From assembly GCF_024806495.1 (NCBI RefSeq), contig NZ_JANUFF010000001.1, forward strand, positions 372,001 through 436,000: a stretch of DNA of 64,000 nucleotides, in the 5' to 3' direction. A program made the position numbers and the translations under genes. Of this stretch, positions 17,121 through 26,161 are shown one piece after another (within the stretch, counting starts at the first letter, position 1; each line of letters opens with the position of its first letter). The stretch is from Chryseobacterium sp. JUb7 (GTDB taxonomy: Bacteria; Bacteroidota; Bacteroidia; Flavobacteriales; Weeksellaceae). The notes under the pieces were generated by a model. That model searched no databases and was not told the origin of the DNA. It saw only the letters and a list, made by a program, of their open reading frames with translations.

Positions 17121-20012
17121 TTAAAATATTTGCCAACGAACTCCCAGTTGCCCTCTGCTTCCGTACCATTCGTTTGACGTTATTCTCTTTTTGTTATCTC
17201 CCATATAAAGTCTTAAGCTTTCGTTGCTTAAATTATTCAGTTCAACAAATAATTTCACTTTTTTGCTGATGTCATAGCTTGCAGAAAAATCAATGGTAAA
17301 GTTTTTATCAGACCAGATATAATAATCCGGACCTAAGTTCTGATTAATGGTTTCTACAGATTTTCCTCTGTAATTTCCTGCAAGACGGATCATTATTTTG
17401 TTACTTTCATAATATAAAATTGCATTGAACAGGTTTTTAGACTGATTCGGAAGCGTTGTTTTGTCAGAATACTGAACACCGTTTGCGGTTCTTGGGACTT
17501 CAACACTTGAATTGATCAATGTATAATTGAATTCGACACCGAAGCCGCTCCAAAATCCGGGTAAAAAGTCCAGACGCTTATTAATTCCTACTTCAAATCC
17601 CAGCAAATTGGAATCCTGCAGGTTTTTAGCCTGAGTCACCATATAGTCGGTTCCGTTAAGATTCATCACAGAAGTATCGGAAAAGACTATATCTGAGATT
17701 TTTTTGTAAAAAACACCTCCCGAAAGAATTCCGATATTGTTAAAATAATACTCACCCATCAAATCAAAATTATGACTGAAAGTTGGCTTCAAATCGGGAT
17801 TTCCTCTTGTAATTTTAAAAGGATTTGATGTATTATCAATACTCGATCCCGGAGACATATCTCCAAAATTAGGTCTGATAAATGATCGTGTATAGGCAAA
17901 ACGCAGGTTTGCTTTTGGTGAAAAATTATAACGTAAATGAAGCATAGGAAGAAAAGCATTATAATTGCTTTCTACGATCGATTCACTGATTACTGTTGTT
18001 GCCGGAGTTCCCTCTTTAGTTGCTTTTGCGCCGTTTAAAGTCAGCCTGGTGATTTCATTTCTGAAACCTCCTACAATTTTAAATTTATCGCTTGCTTTAA
18101 TCTCAGCCATTGCGTATGCTGCAAAAACATTTTCTTCACCTGTATAAACGCTTGTGGCATTGGTTTCTGAATTTGAGAAATTTCCAAAATTATTCTGCTG
18201 TAAGAACTCAGGAGAAAACATCTGAAAAAGCTGATCTTTTGTCGGAGGATTCATAACGTACTGACTGTAATCTCCATTCATTCCGTTTAAGAAAGCTGTT
18301 CCCTTGGGAGCATCAGTTGTTCCAAGCTGAGAAAGGCTTAAAAGAGAAGAGGTTGTAGGAACGAAAACTGCATTATATCCAAAACTGCTGTTTCTATCCT
18401 TTTCTCGGTATTTTGCTCCAATTTTTAGGGTAATATTTGAATTAAGATCATATTTCACATTCAATCTGGCAATTTTATCTCTTTCGTTGTTATCCAGTTT
18501 TGAAATGACCAGTTGAGAAAGCAATAATTTATCGGCATTCATCACTTCATTAGGATTAGCTGTATCTGAGCTGTAATCAAGATATTCACCACCAATTCCG
18601 TTTGGTGAATCAAAGCCCCAATACCTTTTTCCGTCGCTTGAAAGATTGGTAAAACCTCCTATTATTTTCTGCCTGAAAGTGGCAATCGGAAGTCCTTTAA
18701 TATCGTTGGCAGGTGGCGTATCAAGAAAATATTTCGTATGATAATCACTTAGCATCCAGTCGATATTCAATTTTGATGAAATGCTGTGCTCACCTCCCAG
18801 TTCCATACCGTATAATTCTGTCTGATAGTGGGAATACCTGAAATTGTACTGATAGCGAGTATTAGTATAATCTACATACGATTCGTAAACCGGACGGATA
18901 TCATCAAATTTATTGAACATTCCGCGGAAATAGATTTTATTATTTGGATTAAATTTATACTCAAGTCCACCATTCAAACCTATCGTTCGTCTCGTTCCCA
19001 TGTATCGTTTCATCATGACTGTGCTGATGGATTTTCTCTGTGATTCATTGGCAGATGCCGTATTATATGTCACATCAAATGAATCTGCTCCCCATTGTCT
19101 GTCCCAGATCGCTCCCGAAAGAATTACCCCCAGCTTATTTTTGAAAAAACGGTCTCCATAGACGATTGAACCGTTATAGGTGGCATTTTGTGAAAATGTA
19201 TTATATCCTCCTGCTCCACTTACACTCAAAGTTTTCCTGGCAGGAGCAGTTCTTGTGATAAAATTGATGCTTCCACCGATTGCATCACCATCCATATCAG
19301 GAGTTACAGCTTTTGAAACCTGTACAAACTGTATCAATTCTGAAGGAATAACATCTAAAACGAATGATCTGTTTCCTAATACATTGGCACTTGGGAGTCG
19401 ATTTCCATTGAATAATGCCGACGTCCATGCGAAAGGAGTTCCACGGACTGTCGCCTGATCTGCTTCACCGTGATATCTGGCCACAGCAACTCCCTGTACT
19501 CTCTGTACAGCTTCTGCAGCGTTTCTGTCCGGAAGTTTCCCGATGGCATCAGCAGCAATAACTTCCATGATGGCATTGTTATTTTTCTTGATTTCATAAG
19601 CTTTTGACTGCGTTAATGCATTGGGTCTCGCAATAACAACTTCCTGAATGTCATTTACTTTATCTTTATTCTTTTTTTCGTCGGGAGCAATCGTGATATA
19701 GCCAACATCATTTGTTCCTTCTTTTATCGTCAGCGGAAAAATTTTTGTTTCATAACCTATGTATTCCACTTTAATATGGATTTCTCCTAATTTGGGTGCA
19801 AGAAGATTAAAATCTCCGTCTAATGAAGAAACAGCTTTCGCATCTGCATCGACAATCGAAATATTGGCGCCGGGAAGTACTCCGTTTGTTTTACCAACAA
19901 CAGTTCCTTTGATAGTCTGCGCATGAATGGTTCCAAAAGATGCCATCAGGAAAAATGCAGAAATCTGTATGATCCGGGATTTTTGTTTTGAGAAACCAAT
20001 AGAATTATTCAT
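17121..20012 (-). CDS. TonB-dependent receptor with carboxypeptidase-regulatory-like domain
   Basis: 963 residues: signal peptide (about 1-31), a carboxypeptidase-regulatory-like domain (about 33-115), plug (about 130-265, with GKLPDRNAAEAVQRVQGV) and a beta-barrel that ends in VRWQIF with a terminal Phe. The plug sequence IGKLPDRNAAEAVQRV is the signature of a TonB receptor group often linked to sugars or phosphorylated compounds. No SusD lipoprotein gene follows; instead the phosphatase gene follows at 9 bp. A divergent AraC-type regulator begins 257 bp upstream. The ligand is unknown, but a phosphorylated compound fits the context. Confidence 0.9.
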   Translation of the reverse strand: MNNSIGFSKQKSRIIQISAFFLMASFGTIHAQTIKGTVVGKTNGVLPGANISIVDADAKAVSSLDGDFNLLAPKLGEIHIKVEYIGYETKIFPLTIKEGTNDVGYITIAPDEKKNKDKVNDIQEVVIARPNALTQSKAYEIKKNNNAIMEVIAADAIGKLPDRNAAEAVQRVQGVAVARYHGEADQATVRGTPFAWTSALFNGNRLPSANVLGNRSFVLDVIPSELIQFVQVSKAVTPDMDGDAIGGSINFITRTAPARKTLSVSGAGGYNTFSQNATYNGSIVYGDRFFKNKLGVILSGAIWDRQWGADSFDVTYNTASANESQRKSISTVMMKRYMGTRRTIGLNGGLEYKFNPNNKIYFRGMFNKFDDIRPVYESYVDYTNTRYQYNFRYSHYQTELYGMELGGEHSISSKLNIDWMLSDYHTKYFLDTPPANDIKGLPIATFRQKIIGGFTNLSSDGKRYWGFDSPNGIGGEYLDYSSDTANPNEVMNADKLLLSQLVISKLDNNERDKIARLNVKYDLNSNITLKIGAKYREKDRNSSFGYNAVFVPTTSSLLSLSQLGTTDAPKGTAFLNGMNGDYSQYVMNPPTKDQLFQMFSPEFLQQNNFGNFSNSETNATSVYTGEENVFAAYAMAEIKASDKFKIVGGFRNEITRLTLNGAKATKEGTPATTVISESIVESNYNAFLPMLHLRYNFSPKANLRFAYTRSFIRPNFGDMSPGSSIDNTSNPFKITRGNPDLKPTFSHNFDLMGEYYFNNIGILSGGVFYKKISDIVFSDTSVMNLNGTDYMVTQAKNLQDSNLLGFEVGINKRLDFLPGFWSGFGVEFNYTLINSSVEVPRTANGVQYSDKTTLPNQSKNLFNAILYYESNKIMIRLAGNYRGKSVETINQNLGPDYYIWSDKNFTIDFSASYDISKKVKLFVELNNLSNESLRLYMGDNKKRITSNEWYGSRGQLGVRWQIF

Positions 20013-20269
20013 AGATTTTTTTCTGGCAAAATTGAGCGAATCAAATTTCAGTTTCGTCCAGAAGAAAAAACCATATTTACAAACGTGTCACTCGTTGGAT
20101 TGACTCTTTTATAATATTGATTTACAAATATTTAACCCAAATAAACTATTTGTTATTTATTTATGAACAAAATATTAAATGCTTAATTAAATTTTTAATA
20201 GATAAATAACAGACTTCAGCATGATAAAATAAAGATTTTGTATTTATTTTGTGAAAACCTAAAGGAAGA

Positions 20270-21427
20270 ATGCAATATATAGTAATTATCGGGGCTTTTC
20301 AGGCATTGATCGCACTTTGGCTTTTACAGTTCAGAGAGAAAAAATCATCCTCAAATTACCTTTTTATCTGTTTACTTTCTGCCATTGCCGTACATCTGAT
20401 TATCAAGTTTGTTATTTTTAATTTTATCCCTGATGAAAGTATCAGACAGCAGATGAATACGTTTATCGGAGCTTGTTATGGACCTTTGATTTATCTGTAT
20501 ACTCTGACCAAAATAAAAAAGGACTTTTCCGTTGCCAAGAAATGGTTCACTTTTTTACCGTTTTTCACACTGATGATAGGTTATTTAACGGTTTCCTGTG
20601 TGTTTTTTGTCCTTAACCGCGTAGATCAGAAACTTCTTGATTTTTATAATGATTTCAGTCTGACGGTACTTTTTACCATCAATCTATATTATCCTTTAAA
20701 AAGTATCCTGATCATCAATAGATCTCAACATAAAGCGATTGAAAAAACTGAATATGATGTCATTACAAGAATTTCATCCTGCATTCTTTTAATGGAATTG
20801 TGTGTCATTATTTCAAAAATCCTGCTGTATGCATATCCGGAAGAAGCCCAGCTTATTAATACTTCAATAAGAACCGCAGCCTATTTCTTATTATTGATTA
20901 TATGCCTTTTAATTGTTAGAAAAAGCCTTGGAACTGAAATTGCAATCCCGACTAAAAATAATTCTGAAAATGATCATAAAATCCCGGTCAATATCAGTAT
21001 TAATTCCCCAAATATATCACTGAATACCATTGACTACGAAATAAAATTCAGTGCACTTTGGCATAAAATGGATTTGTCTGTGAAGCAAAAACAACTGTAT
21101 CGGGATTGCGACCTCAATCTTGATCAATTGGCTTTACAAACAGAAATCAATAAATATCAGATCAGCGAAATGCTGAATGGTTACAAACACAAACCTTTTT
21201 ATCGATACATTAACGAATACAGAATCGAATATTTCAAAAATCTGGTAGAAAAAGCAATTGAGGAAAATGAAACTATTAATTTTTTATCTTTTGCTTATGA
21301 AGCGGGTTTTAAATCAAAATCATCATTCAACCGTTATTTTAAAGAAATAACAGGCAAAACACCCTCTGAATATTACAAAAACCTGAAAGAATCTGCTTTT
21401 GAAAATTTATACAGAGGAAGTGCCTGA
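20270..21427 (+). CDS. Membrane-embedded AraC-family regulator
   Basis: 385 residues. The first about 220 hold six to seven predicted membrane helices (YIVIIGAFQALIALWLL, then LLIICLLIV), followed by a cytosolic AraC HTH domain at about 270-375 (LALQTEINKYQISEMLN, SFAYEAGFKSKSSFNRYFKE). This membrane-AraC layout is common in Flavobacteriia and presumably senses an envelope or lipid-soluble signal. It is divergent from the TonB receptor/phosphatase operon, its likely target. Confidence 0.85.
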   Translation: MQYIVIIGAFQALIALWLLQFREKKSSSNYLFICLLSAIAVHLIIKFVIFNFIPDESIRQQMNTFIGACYGPLIYLYTLTKIKKDFSVAKKWFTFLPFFTLMIGYLTVSCVFFVLNRVDQKLLDFYNDFSLTVLFTINLYYPLKSILIINRSQHKAIEKTEYDVITRISSCILLMELCVIISKILLYAYPEEAQLINTSIRTAAYFLLLIICLLIVRKSLGTEIAIPTKNNSENDHKIPVNISINSPNISLNTIDYEIKFSALWHKMDLSVKQKQLYRDCDLNLDQLALQTEINKYQISEMLNGYKHKPFYRYINEYRIEYFKNLVEKAIEENETINFLSFAYEAGFKSKSSFNRYFKEITGKTPSEYYKNLKESAFENLYRGSA

Positions 21428-21575
21428 ACATAATTACACTGCTTAGCAAAAATGCGGAGTTTTAATCGAGAATGTAATTGAAATGTCTATTGCTTAAGTT
21501 TTAGAATCATTGTAAAACTTTTACATGCAATATGTCATCAAGCCTCTTTCTTCAGCTTTCATCTTATACATCTGT

Positions 21576-22526
21576 TTAATTATTTTCCGGAAGCCATACC
21601 ACTTTCTGGATCGATTGATGCTCCTTTCCGAGAATATCTTTATAAAGTTCGGGCTTTCTTGCTTCAATATATCTGTAACCACCCGCCTGAATGAGTTTTT
21701 CCGGACTAAGCACCGCCGTCTCGAAACTGTCTTCCCATGATCTGCATTCGGCAATAATATCACCAAAAGGATCGATAATCATTGAGCATCCGTTTTTTAA
21801 CTGATCATCATCCATCCCGACAGGATTAGAAAAAACAATATAAATTCCATTATCATACGCTCTTGCAGGAAGCCACTTCATCAGCCAGTCTCGTCCTTTC
21901 ATTCCGTTGAATTCAAGACGTAATGAGGTCGGATCTTTTTCTTTGTTTTCCCAAAGTGAAGGATCTACAAAACCGGCTCCGGGTCTTGAAGAGGGAGTTC
22001 CCATTGTCACATGAGGCATAAAAATAATATCTGCGCCCAGCAGTCTTGTAGCTCTTACATTTTCAATAATATTGTTATCATAACAAATAAGGATACCGCA
22101 CTTCCAACCGTGGATTTCAAAAACACAGTATTCATTTCCGGCTGTAAGATGCGGATTGATAAAAGGGTGAATTTTTCTATACTTTGCTATTAATCCGTTC
22201 TTATCTACACACACATACGCTTTGTAAAGATGATTTTCTTTATCCTTCTCAAAAAGACCTGCAAGAATGGTTATATTATATTTTGAAGCTATTTGCTGAA
22301 GTCTTTGAATGCTTTCACCTTCAGGGATAACTTCAGCAATCTCCAGCAACTGTTCTTTACTCAGTTTTCGGGCAAAGGTATACCCCGTCACTGAACATTC
22401 ATGGAATACGATAACCTGAGAGCCCTTCTCGGCCGCTTGTTTAGAAAGCTTTTCTATCACAGAAAGATTATACTCTTTATCGCCACTTTTATTTTCAAAC
22501 TGAGCTGTAGAAATTTTGATATTCAT
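21576..22526 (-). CDS. Carbon-nitrogen hydrolase (nitrilase superfamily)
   Basis: 316 residues with the catalytic triad E43 (FHECSVTGY), K118 (KYRKIHPF) and C148 (GILICYDNN). The superfamily hydrolyses amides, nitriles or N-carbamoyl compounds; members with this length are often amidases. The active-site environment does not single out a substrate. The gene lies 65 bp from the start of an AraC regulator whose gene ends upstream on the same strand. Confidence 0.85.
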   Translation of the reverse strand: MNIKISTAQFENKSGDKEYNLSVIEKLSKQAAEKGSQVIVFHECSVTGYTFARKLSKEQLLEIAEVIPEGESIQRLQQIASKYNITILAGLFEKDKENHLYKAYVCVDKNGLIAKYRKIHPFINPHLTAGNEYCVFEIHGWKCGILICYDNNIIENVRATRLLGADIIFMPHVTMGTPSSRPGAGFVDPSLWENKEKDPTSLRLEFNGMKGRDWLMKWLPARAYDNGIYIVFSNPVGMDDDQLKNGCSMIIDPFGDIIAECRSWEDSFETAVLSPEKLIQAGGYRYIEARKPELYKDILGKEHQSIQKVVWLPENN

Positions 22527-22591
22527 TTTTTTTTACGCAAATCTAGAAGATACCATCTTCCAAAAATTGTAAAAATCCGACATCCATTATA

Positions 22592-23395
22592 TTAGATTTC
22601 AATGAAATTGACAGCCAGTTTATTTTTTATTTTCAGGTATTCTTTCGGGGTAAGACCTGTATTATTTTTAAATTCTTTAATGAGGTGAGATTGGTCAGAA
22701 TAGCCTGCACTATAAGAGAGGCCGGCAAGGTTTTCATTCTTATCAGATGTCTTCATTAATCCCAGAAAATAATGCAGTCGTATGATATTGCAGTATTTTT
22801 TTGGAGAAATACCGATATGTTCTGCAAATTTCCTTTCAATCTGCCGTTCCGAATAACCTGTAAAATGCTCAAGCTCCTTCATAGAAACCTCTCCTTTTTT
22901 TTGTAAAATAAACAATAGAGAGGCTCTGATGATATTGTAGCCGGTATTTGCTTTTTGATGAATGGCCTTTGTAAAATATTCGTTCAGCGATCCGATGATT
23001 GATTGTGGATTTTCTTTATTGAAAAGTTTTTCCTGAAAAGAATCCAGTTCATTTTTGACAAGATCTTCCGCCGGAATTATACTGTTTCTGGCTTCTTTAG
23101 CCGAAATCCCCGAAAGGATGTTCAGAAAATAGGGCTGAAAGATAACGGCAATGAAAGAAAAACTTCCCTGGATATGTAAATCTTTATAGGAGTCCGGTTG
23201 GCCGTAAAAAAATGACAATGGCATTTTCGAAGCCTGTTGACTATTATACATAGTACGATCATCCGAAAGAATCAGCCCTGTATTTCCATCGCTAAACAGT
23301 CTCAACTTTTTAATATCAGCAGTCTCTTGTTGATTCTCAAGAAAAATATAATGTTTGATGTACGGAGTCAGATGTTTAGGAGGAGCGGTCTGCAT
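22592..23395 (-). CDS. AraC-family regulator
   Basis: 267 residues. The N-terminal half matches the DUF6597-type sensory region (LTPYIKHYIFLENQ, FFYGQPDSY); the C-terminal AraC HTH runs from about 165 to 260 (MKELEHFTGYSERQIERKFAEH and AGYSDQSHLIKEFKNNTGLT). It precedes the nitrilase gene on the same strand (65-bp gap), so the two may form a unit. Effector unknown. Confidence 0.85.
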   Translation of the reverse strand: MQTAPPKHLTPYIKHYIFLENQQETADIKKLRLFSDGNTGLILSDDRTMYNSQQASKMPLSFFYGQPDSYKDLHIQGSFSFIAVIFQPYFLNILSGISAKEARNSIIPAEDLVKNELDSFQEKLFNKENPQSIIGSLNEYFTKAIHQKANTGYNIIRASLLFILQKKGEVSMKELEHFTGYSERQIERKFAEHIGISPKKYCNIIRLHYFLGLMKTSDKNENLAGLSYSAGYSDQSHLIKEFKNNTGLTPKEYLKIKNKLAVNFIEI

Positions 23396-23550
23396 ACCTC
23401 AAAATTATATAAAATAAATGTAATCCTGAAAAATATATAATGAGGCTGTTTTTTGGTCAGGTTTTTGAATATTATAAGAATATAAATGATTTAATCTATT
23501 TTAATTCATTTTATTCTTAACATAAAACCAATCACTTAAAATATAATATT

Positions 23551-24060
23551 ATGTCAAAAGAAAATCTCACCCATCTCGAAGCTATTAAAAAAATCAAAGA
23601 ATTATCCGAAAGTGCAAAAATATGTATGTTTTGTACAGAGCTGGAAACATTGCCAATCAATTCACGCCCGATGGGCTTACAGGAAACTGACGATGAAGGA
23701 AATCTCTGGTTTATAAGCAGCGATGAAAGCAACAAAAATTTTGAAATAAAAGATGACCGCAGAGTGCAGTTATTTTTTATGAATAACAGTGATTATCAAT
23801 ACCTTTCTGTTTTTGGCGAAGCATCCATTTACAAAGATAAAACAACAATCGAAGACAAATGGTCACCAATGGCAAAAGCCTGGTTTGAGGAAGGAAAAGA
23901 TGATCCGAAAGTTTCAATCATCCGTGTAGAACCCTCCGAAACTTATTACTGGGATACAAAAGTCGGTAAACTTGTAAGTCTTTTTAATTTTGTTTCGGCA
24001 GCCGTTACGGGAAAAACAACAGATAATTCCGACGGTGTAGAAGGCAATGCAACAATTTAA
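23551..24060 (+). CDS. Pyridoxamine 5'-phosphate oxidase-like general stress protein
   Basis: 169 residues of the split-barrel flavin-binding fold found in general stress protein 26: CTELETLPINSRPM near residue 30, GNLWFISS, VQLFFMNN, and VEPSETYYWDTKVGK near the C-terminus. Family members bind FMN or FAD and are induced by stress; the reaction is not known. It is a single gene with its own terminator at 24091-24120, shared with the convergent dioxygenase gene. Confidence 0.85.
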   Translation: MSKENLTHLEAIKKIKELSESAKICMFCTELETLPINSRPMGLQETDDEGNLWFISSDESNKNFEIKDDRRVQLFFMNNSDYQYLSVFGEASIYKDKTTIEDKWSPMAKAWFEEGKDDPKVSIIRVEPSETYYWDTKVGKLVSLFNFVSAAVTGKTTDNSDGVEGNATI

Positions 24061-24090
24061 AAAAAGTATCTGATTAATTTAGCGACATAG

Positions 24091-24120
24091 AAAAAGCAGT
24101 GAAAATATTCACTGCTTTTT
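24091..24120. terminator. Bidirectional hairpin terminator
   Basis: 13-bp perfect stem (AAAAAGCAGTGAA with complement, AATA loop) with A-runs and T-runs on both sides, between convergent genes. Confidence 0.85.
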
Positions 24121-24127
24121 TGTCAAA

Positions 24128-25105
24128 TTACCATTTATTAAGTCCAAGAAGTTTTTTTCCCAATTCCGAAAGCTCAGCAATCGGATAGTTTTTTTCTCTT
24201 TTTAAAGGATCTCCCGGAAATCCGTCTCCATCAGGACAAATTCTGTCGTGCCATGAATTCATTCTCCACTGGCGAAGTTCTTCGTTATCTTCATCTGCAG
24301 GAACCATTGATATATATTGGGCAATACGTACTTTATCTTCACTGTTATTGGCTCTTATCCCGTGCGGTTCCGAACTGTTGAAAATTAACAGATCACCGGC
24401 TTCCATTTTCACCTTTGTAGGTGTAAAGCCTGTTGTATCAGGGATAAAACGATGACGGTCTTCAGGCTGTGTAAGCTTCCAGGTGTCATAATCTCTGAAT
24501 AATTCCGGAATACACTGGAATCCGCCCATATTTTCATCAGTCTGATCTGCCAGCGCTAAAACACCCTGTACATACTGAGGCTTTGTTTCAGGATCATAAT
24601 CCCAGTGGATAAATCCTTTATATTCAAACCCGGGGCGAATCGGGAAATTAAGATTTGCTCTGTCGATGCTTACCCATAAATCATCAGTTCCCCAGATATC
24701 AGCAAATGCCTGATGTAACTTAGGAGCCTGGCGGTTTTCCCATAAAACAGGCGCATTATAGACTTCTACCATTCCGGCATTATTTAACTCCTTCATCTTA
24801 TGTGCCGTTTGAGGAACGGTATACCAGGTTTCTTTATCGTTAGGATCTTTGCCTTCATATTCCCATAAAAATGCAGCGCTTTTGGCCGCCTGTTCTTTAG
24901 AAATAACATTTTTTACAACGATATATCCGTTTTCGATCCAGAATTTCCAGTCTTCTTCGGATAAAATTCTTAAAGGCTCATTATTGGGTCTTGTAGAAAG
25001 CTTAGGATTATTTTTTGTGATGGTAGAAGGGTTTCCGGGATTGGGTTCTCCCTTTTTTCCACCCATCATATTCATCATTGGTGCTGTTGCTAATTCATTT
25101 TCCAT
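24128..25105 (-). CDS. Phytanoyl-CoA dioxygenase (PhyH) family protein
   Basis: 325 residues of a non-haem Fe(II)/2-oxoglutarate dioxygenase. The iron ligands are H167-W-D169 and H248 (SSEPHGIRANN), with R260 or R251 available for 2-oxoglutarate. The family hydroxylates lipids, amino acids and natural products; the substrate is not predictable. The N-terminus (about 1-45) is G/P/N-rich and probably disordered. The gene is divergent from an AraC regulator with a cupin sensor, its probable controller. Confidence 0.85.
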   Translation of the reverse strand: MENELATAPMMNMMGGKKGEPNPGNPSTITKNNPKLSTRPNNEPLRILSEEDWKFWIENGYIVVKNVISKEQAAKSAAFLWEYEGKDPNDKETWYTVPQTAHKMKELNNAGMVEVYNAPVLWENRQAPKLHQAFADIWGTDDLWVSIDRANLNFPIRPGFEYKGFIHWDYDPETKPQYVQGVLALADQTDENMGGFQCIPELFRDYDTWKLTQPEDRHRFIPDTTGFTPTKVKMEAGDLLIFNSSEPHGIRANNSEDKVRIAQYISMVPADEDNEELRQWRMNSWHDRICPDGDGFPGDPLKREKNYPIAELSELGKKLLGLNKW

Positions 25106-25243
25106 GTTTTTAAATATTTTGTTTGTTACTGATACAAAATTGTCAATAAAACATCAGCTTGGATTAATCACCAATGATAAATCCTTGCTCTACATTGACA
25201 TTTTTTTACTTAATTTGTTGTTAAAATATCAAATACAATACAA

Positions 25244-26089
25244 ATGAAAATTGAAAAAGAAATTATTCCTTTTGAAAATGAGGAATCTTTTAAGATCCAT
25301 ACACCCTGTTTTAAAAACTATTTTTTCTGGCATTACCACCCTGAAATAGAATTGGTATATGTAGAAGCCATCAATGGAATCAGCCATGTAGGAAAGCACA
25401 TTTCCGGATTTGTAGAAAGTTATCTGGTGCTGATAGGTCCCAATATCCCCCATCTTAATTTCGATTATGGAATTGAAACAGAATACAGACAGATTGTTGT
25501 TCAGCTGAAAGAAGACTTCCCGAAAAACACCATTCTTTCCACCCCTGAATTTGCACCTGTAAAAAAACTTCTGGAACGGTCATGTTTCGGATTATCTTTT
25601 AAAGGTGAGACAAAAGAAAAAGCTGTTGAAAAATTGAAAGCTGTAAAAATCATGAAATCATTCGATGCTTTAATGGGACTGATTGAAGTTTTATATATTC
25701 TGGCTGAATCTACAGAGGTTGAACAGCTTAATGATGAAGATACCAGCGTAAAATTCTTTTTGAATGATAAGGTGAGAATGGGAAATGTTTACAGCTATAT
25801 TCATGAGAATTACGATAAAAATCCGGATGTGAATACCGTGGCGGAAATGGTTCATCTGAGCACTTCTGCATTTTGCCGTTATTTTAAAAAACAGACCGAT
25901 ATGACATTTACAGACTTTGTCAATCAGTACAGAATAAATCAGGCAAAAACTCTATTGCTGTGTGATGTGAGTATTTCTGAAATCGCTTATCATGTAGGCT
26001 TTGAAAGTATTTCTTATTTTAATAAATTATTTAAAAACCTTGTAGGGGAAACACCTACTGATTTTAAAAAGAAGAATAAACTGAATTGA
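25244..26089 (+). CDS. AraC-family regulator with cupin sensor
   Basis: 281 residues: an N-terminal cupin (HYHPEIELVYVEAINGISHV and IGPNIPHLNFDYG, with histidines that could bind metal or ligand) and a C-terminal AraC HTH (about 185-280: NTVAEMVHLSTSAFCRYFKK, ISEIAYHVGFESISYFNKLF). Divergent from the PhyH dioxygenase (139 bp between starts). Effector unknown. Confidence 0.87.
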   Translation: MKIEKEIIPFENEESFKIHTPCFKNYFFWHYHPEIELVYVEAINGISHVGKHISGFVESYLVLIGPNIPHLNFDYGIETEYRQIVVQLKEDFPKNTILSTPEFAPVKKLLERSCFGLSFKGETKEKAVEKLKAVKIMKSFDALMGLIEVLYILAESTEVEQLNDEDTSVKFFLNDKVRMGNVYSYIHENYDKNPDVNTVAEMVHLSTSAFCRYFKKQTDMTFTDFVNQYRINQAKTLLLCDVSISEIAYHVGFESISYFNKLFKNLVGETPTDFKKKNKLN

Positions 26090-26100
26090 TCTAAATAAAG

Positions 26101-26135
26101 AAACTCTCGCAGATTATAAAAATCCGCGAGAGTTT
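26101..26135. terminator. Hairpin terminator
   Basis: 10-bp stem AAACTCTCGC / GCGAGAGTTT directly after the AraC gene and before the convergent flavodoxin-RidA gene. Confidence 0.7.
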
Positions 26136-26161
26136 AACAAGATTAAAAAATATTAAAAAAA

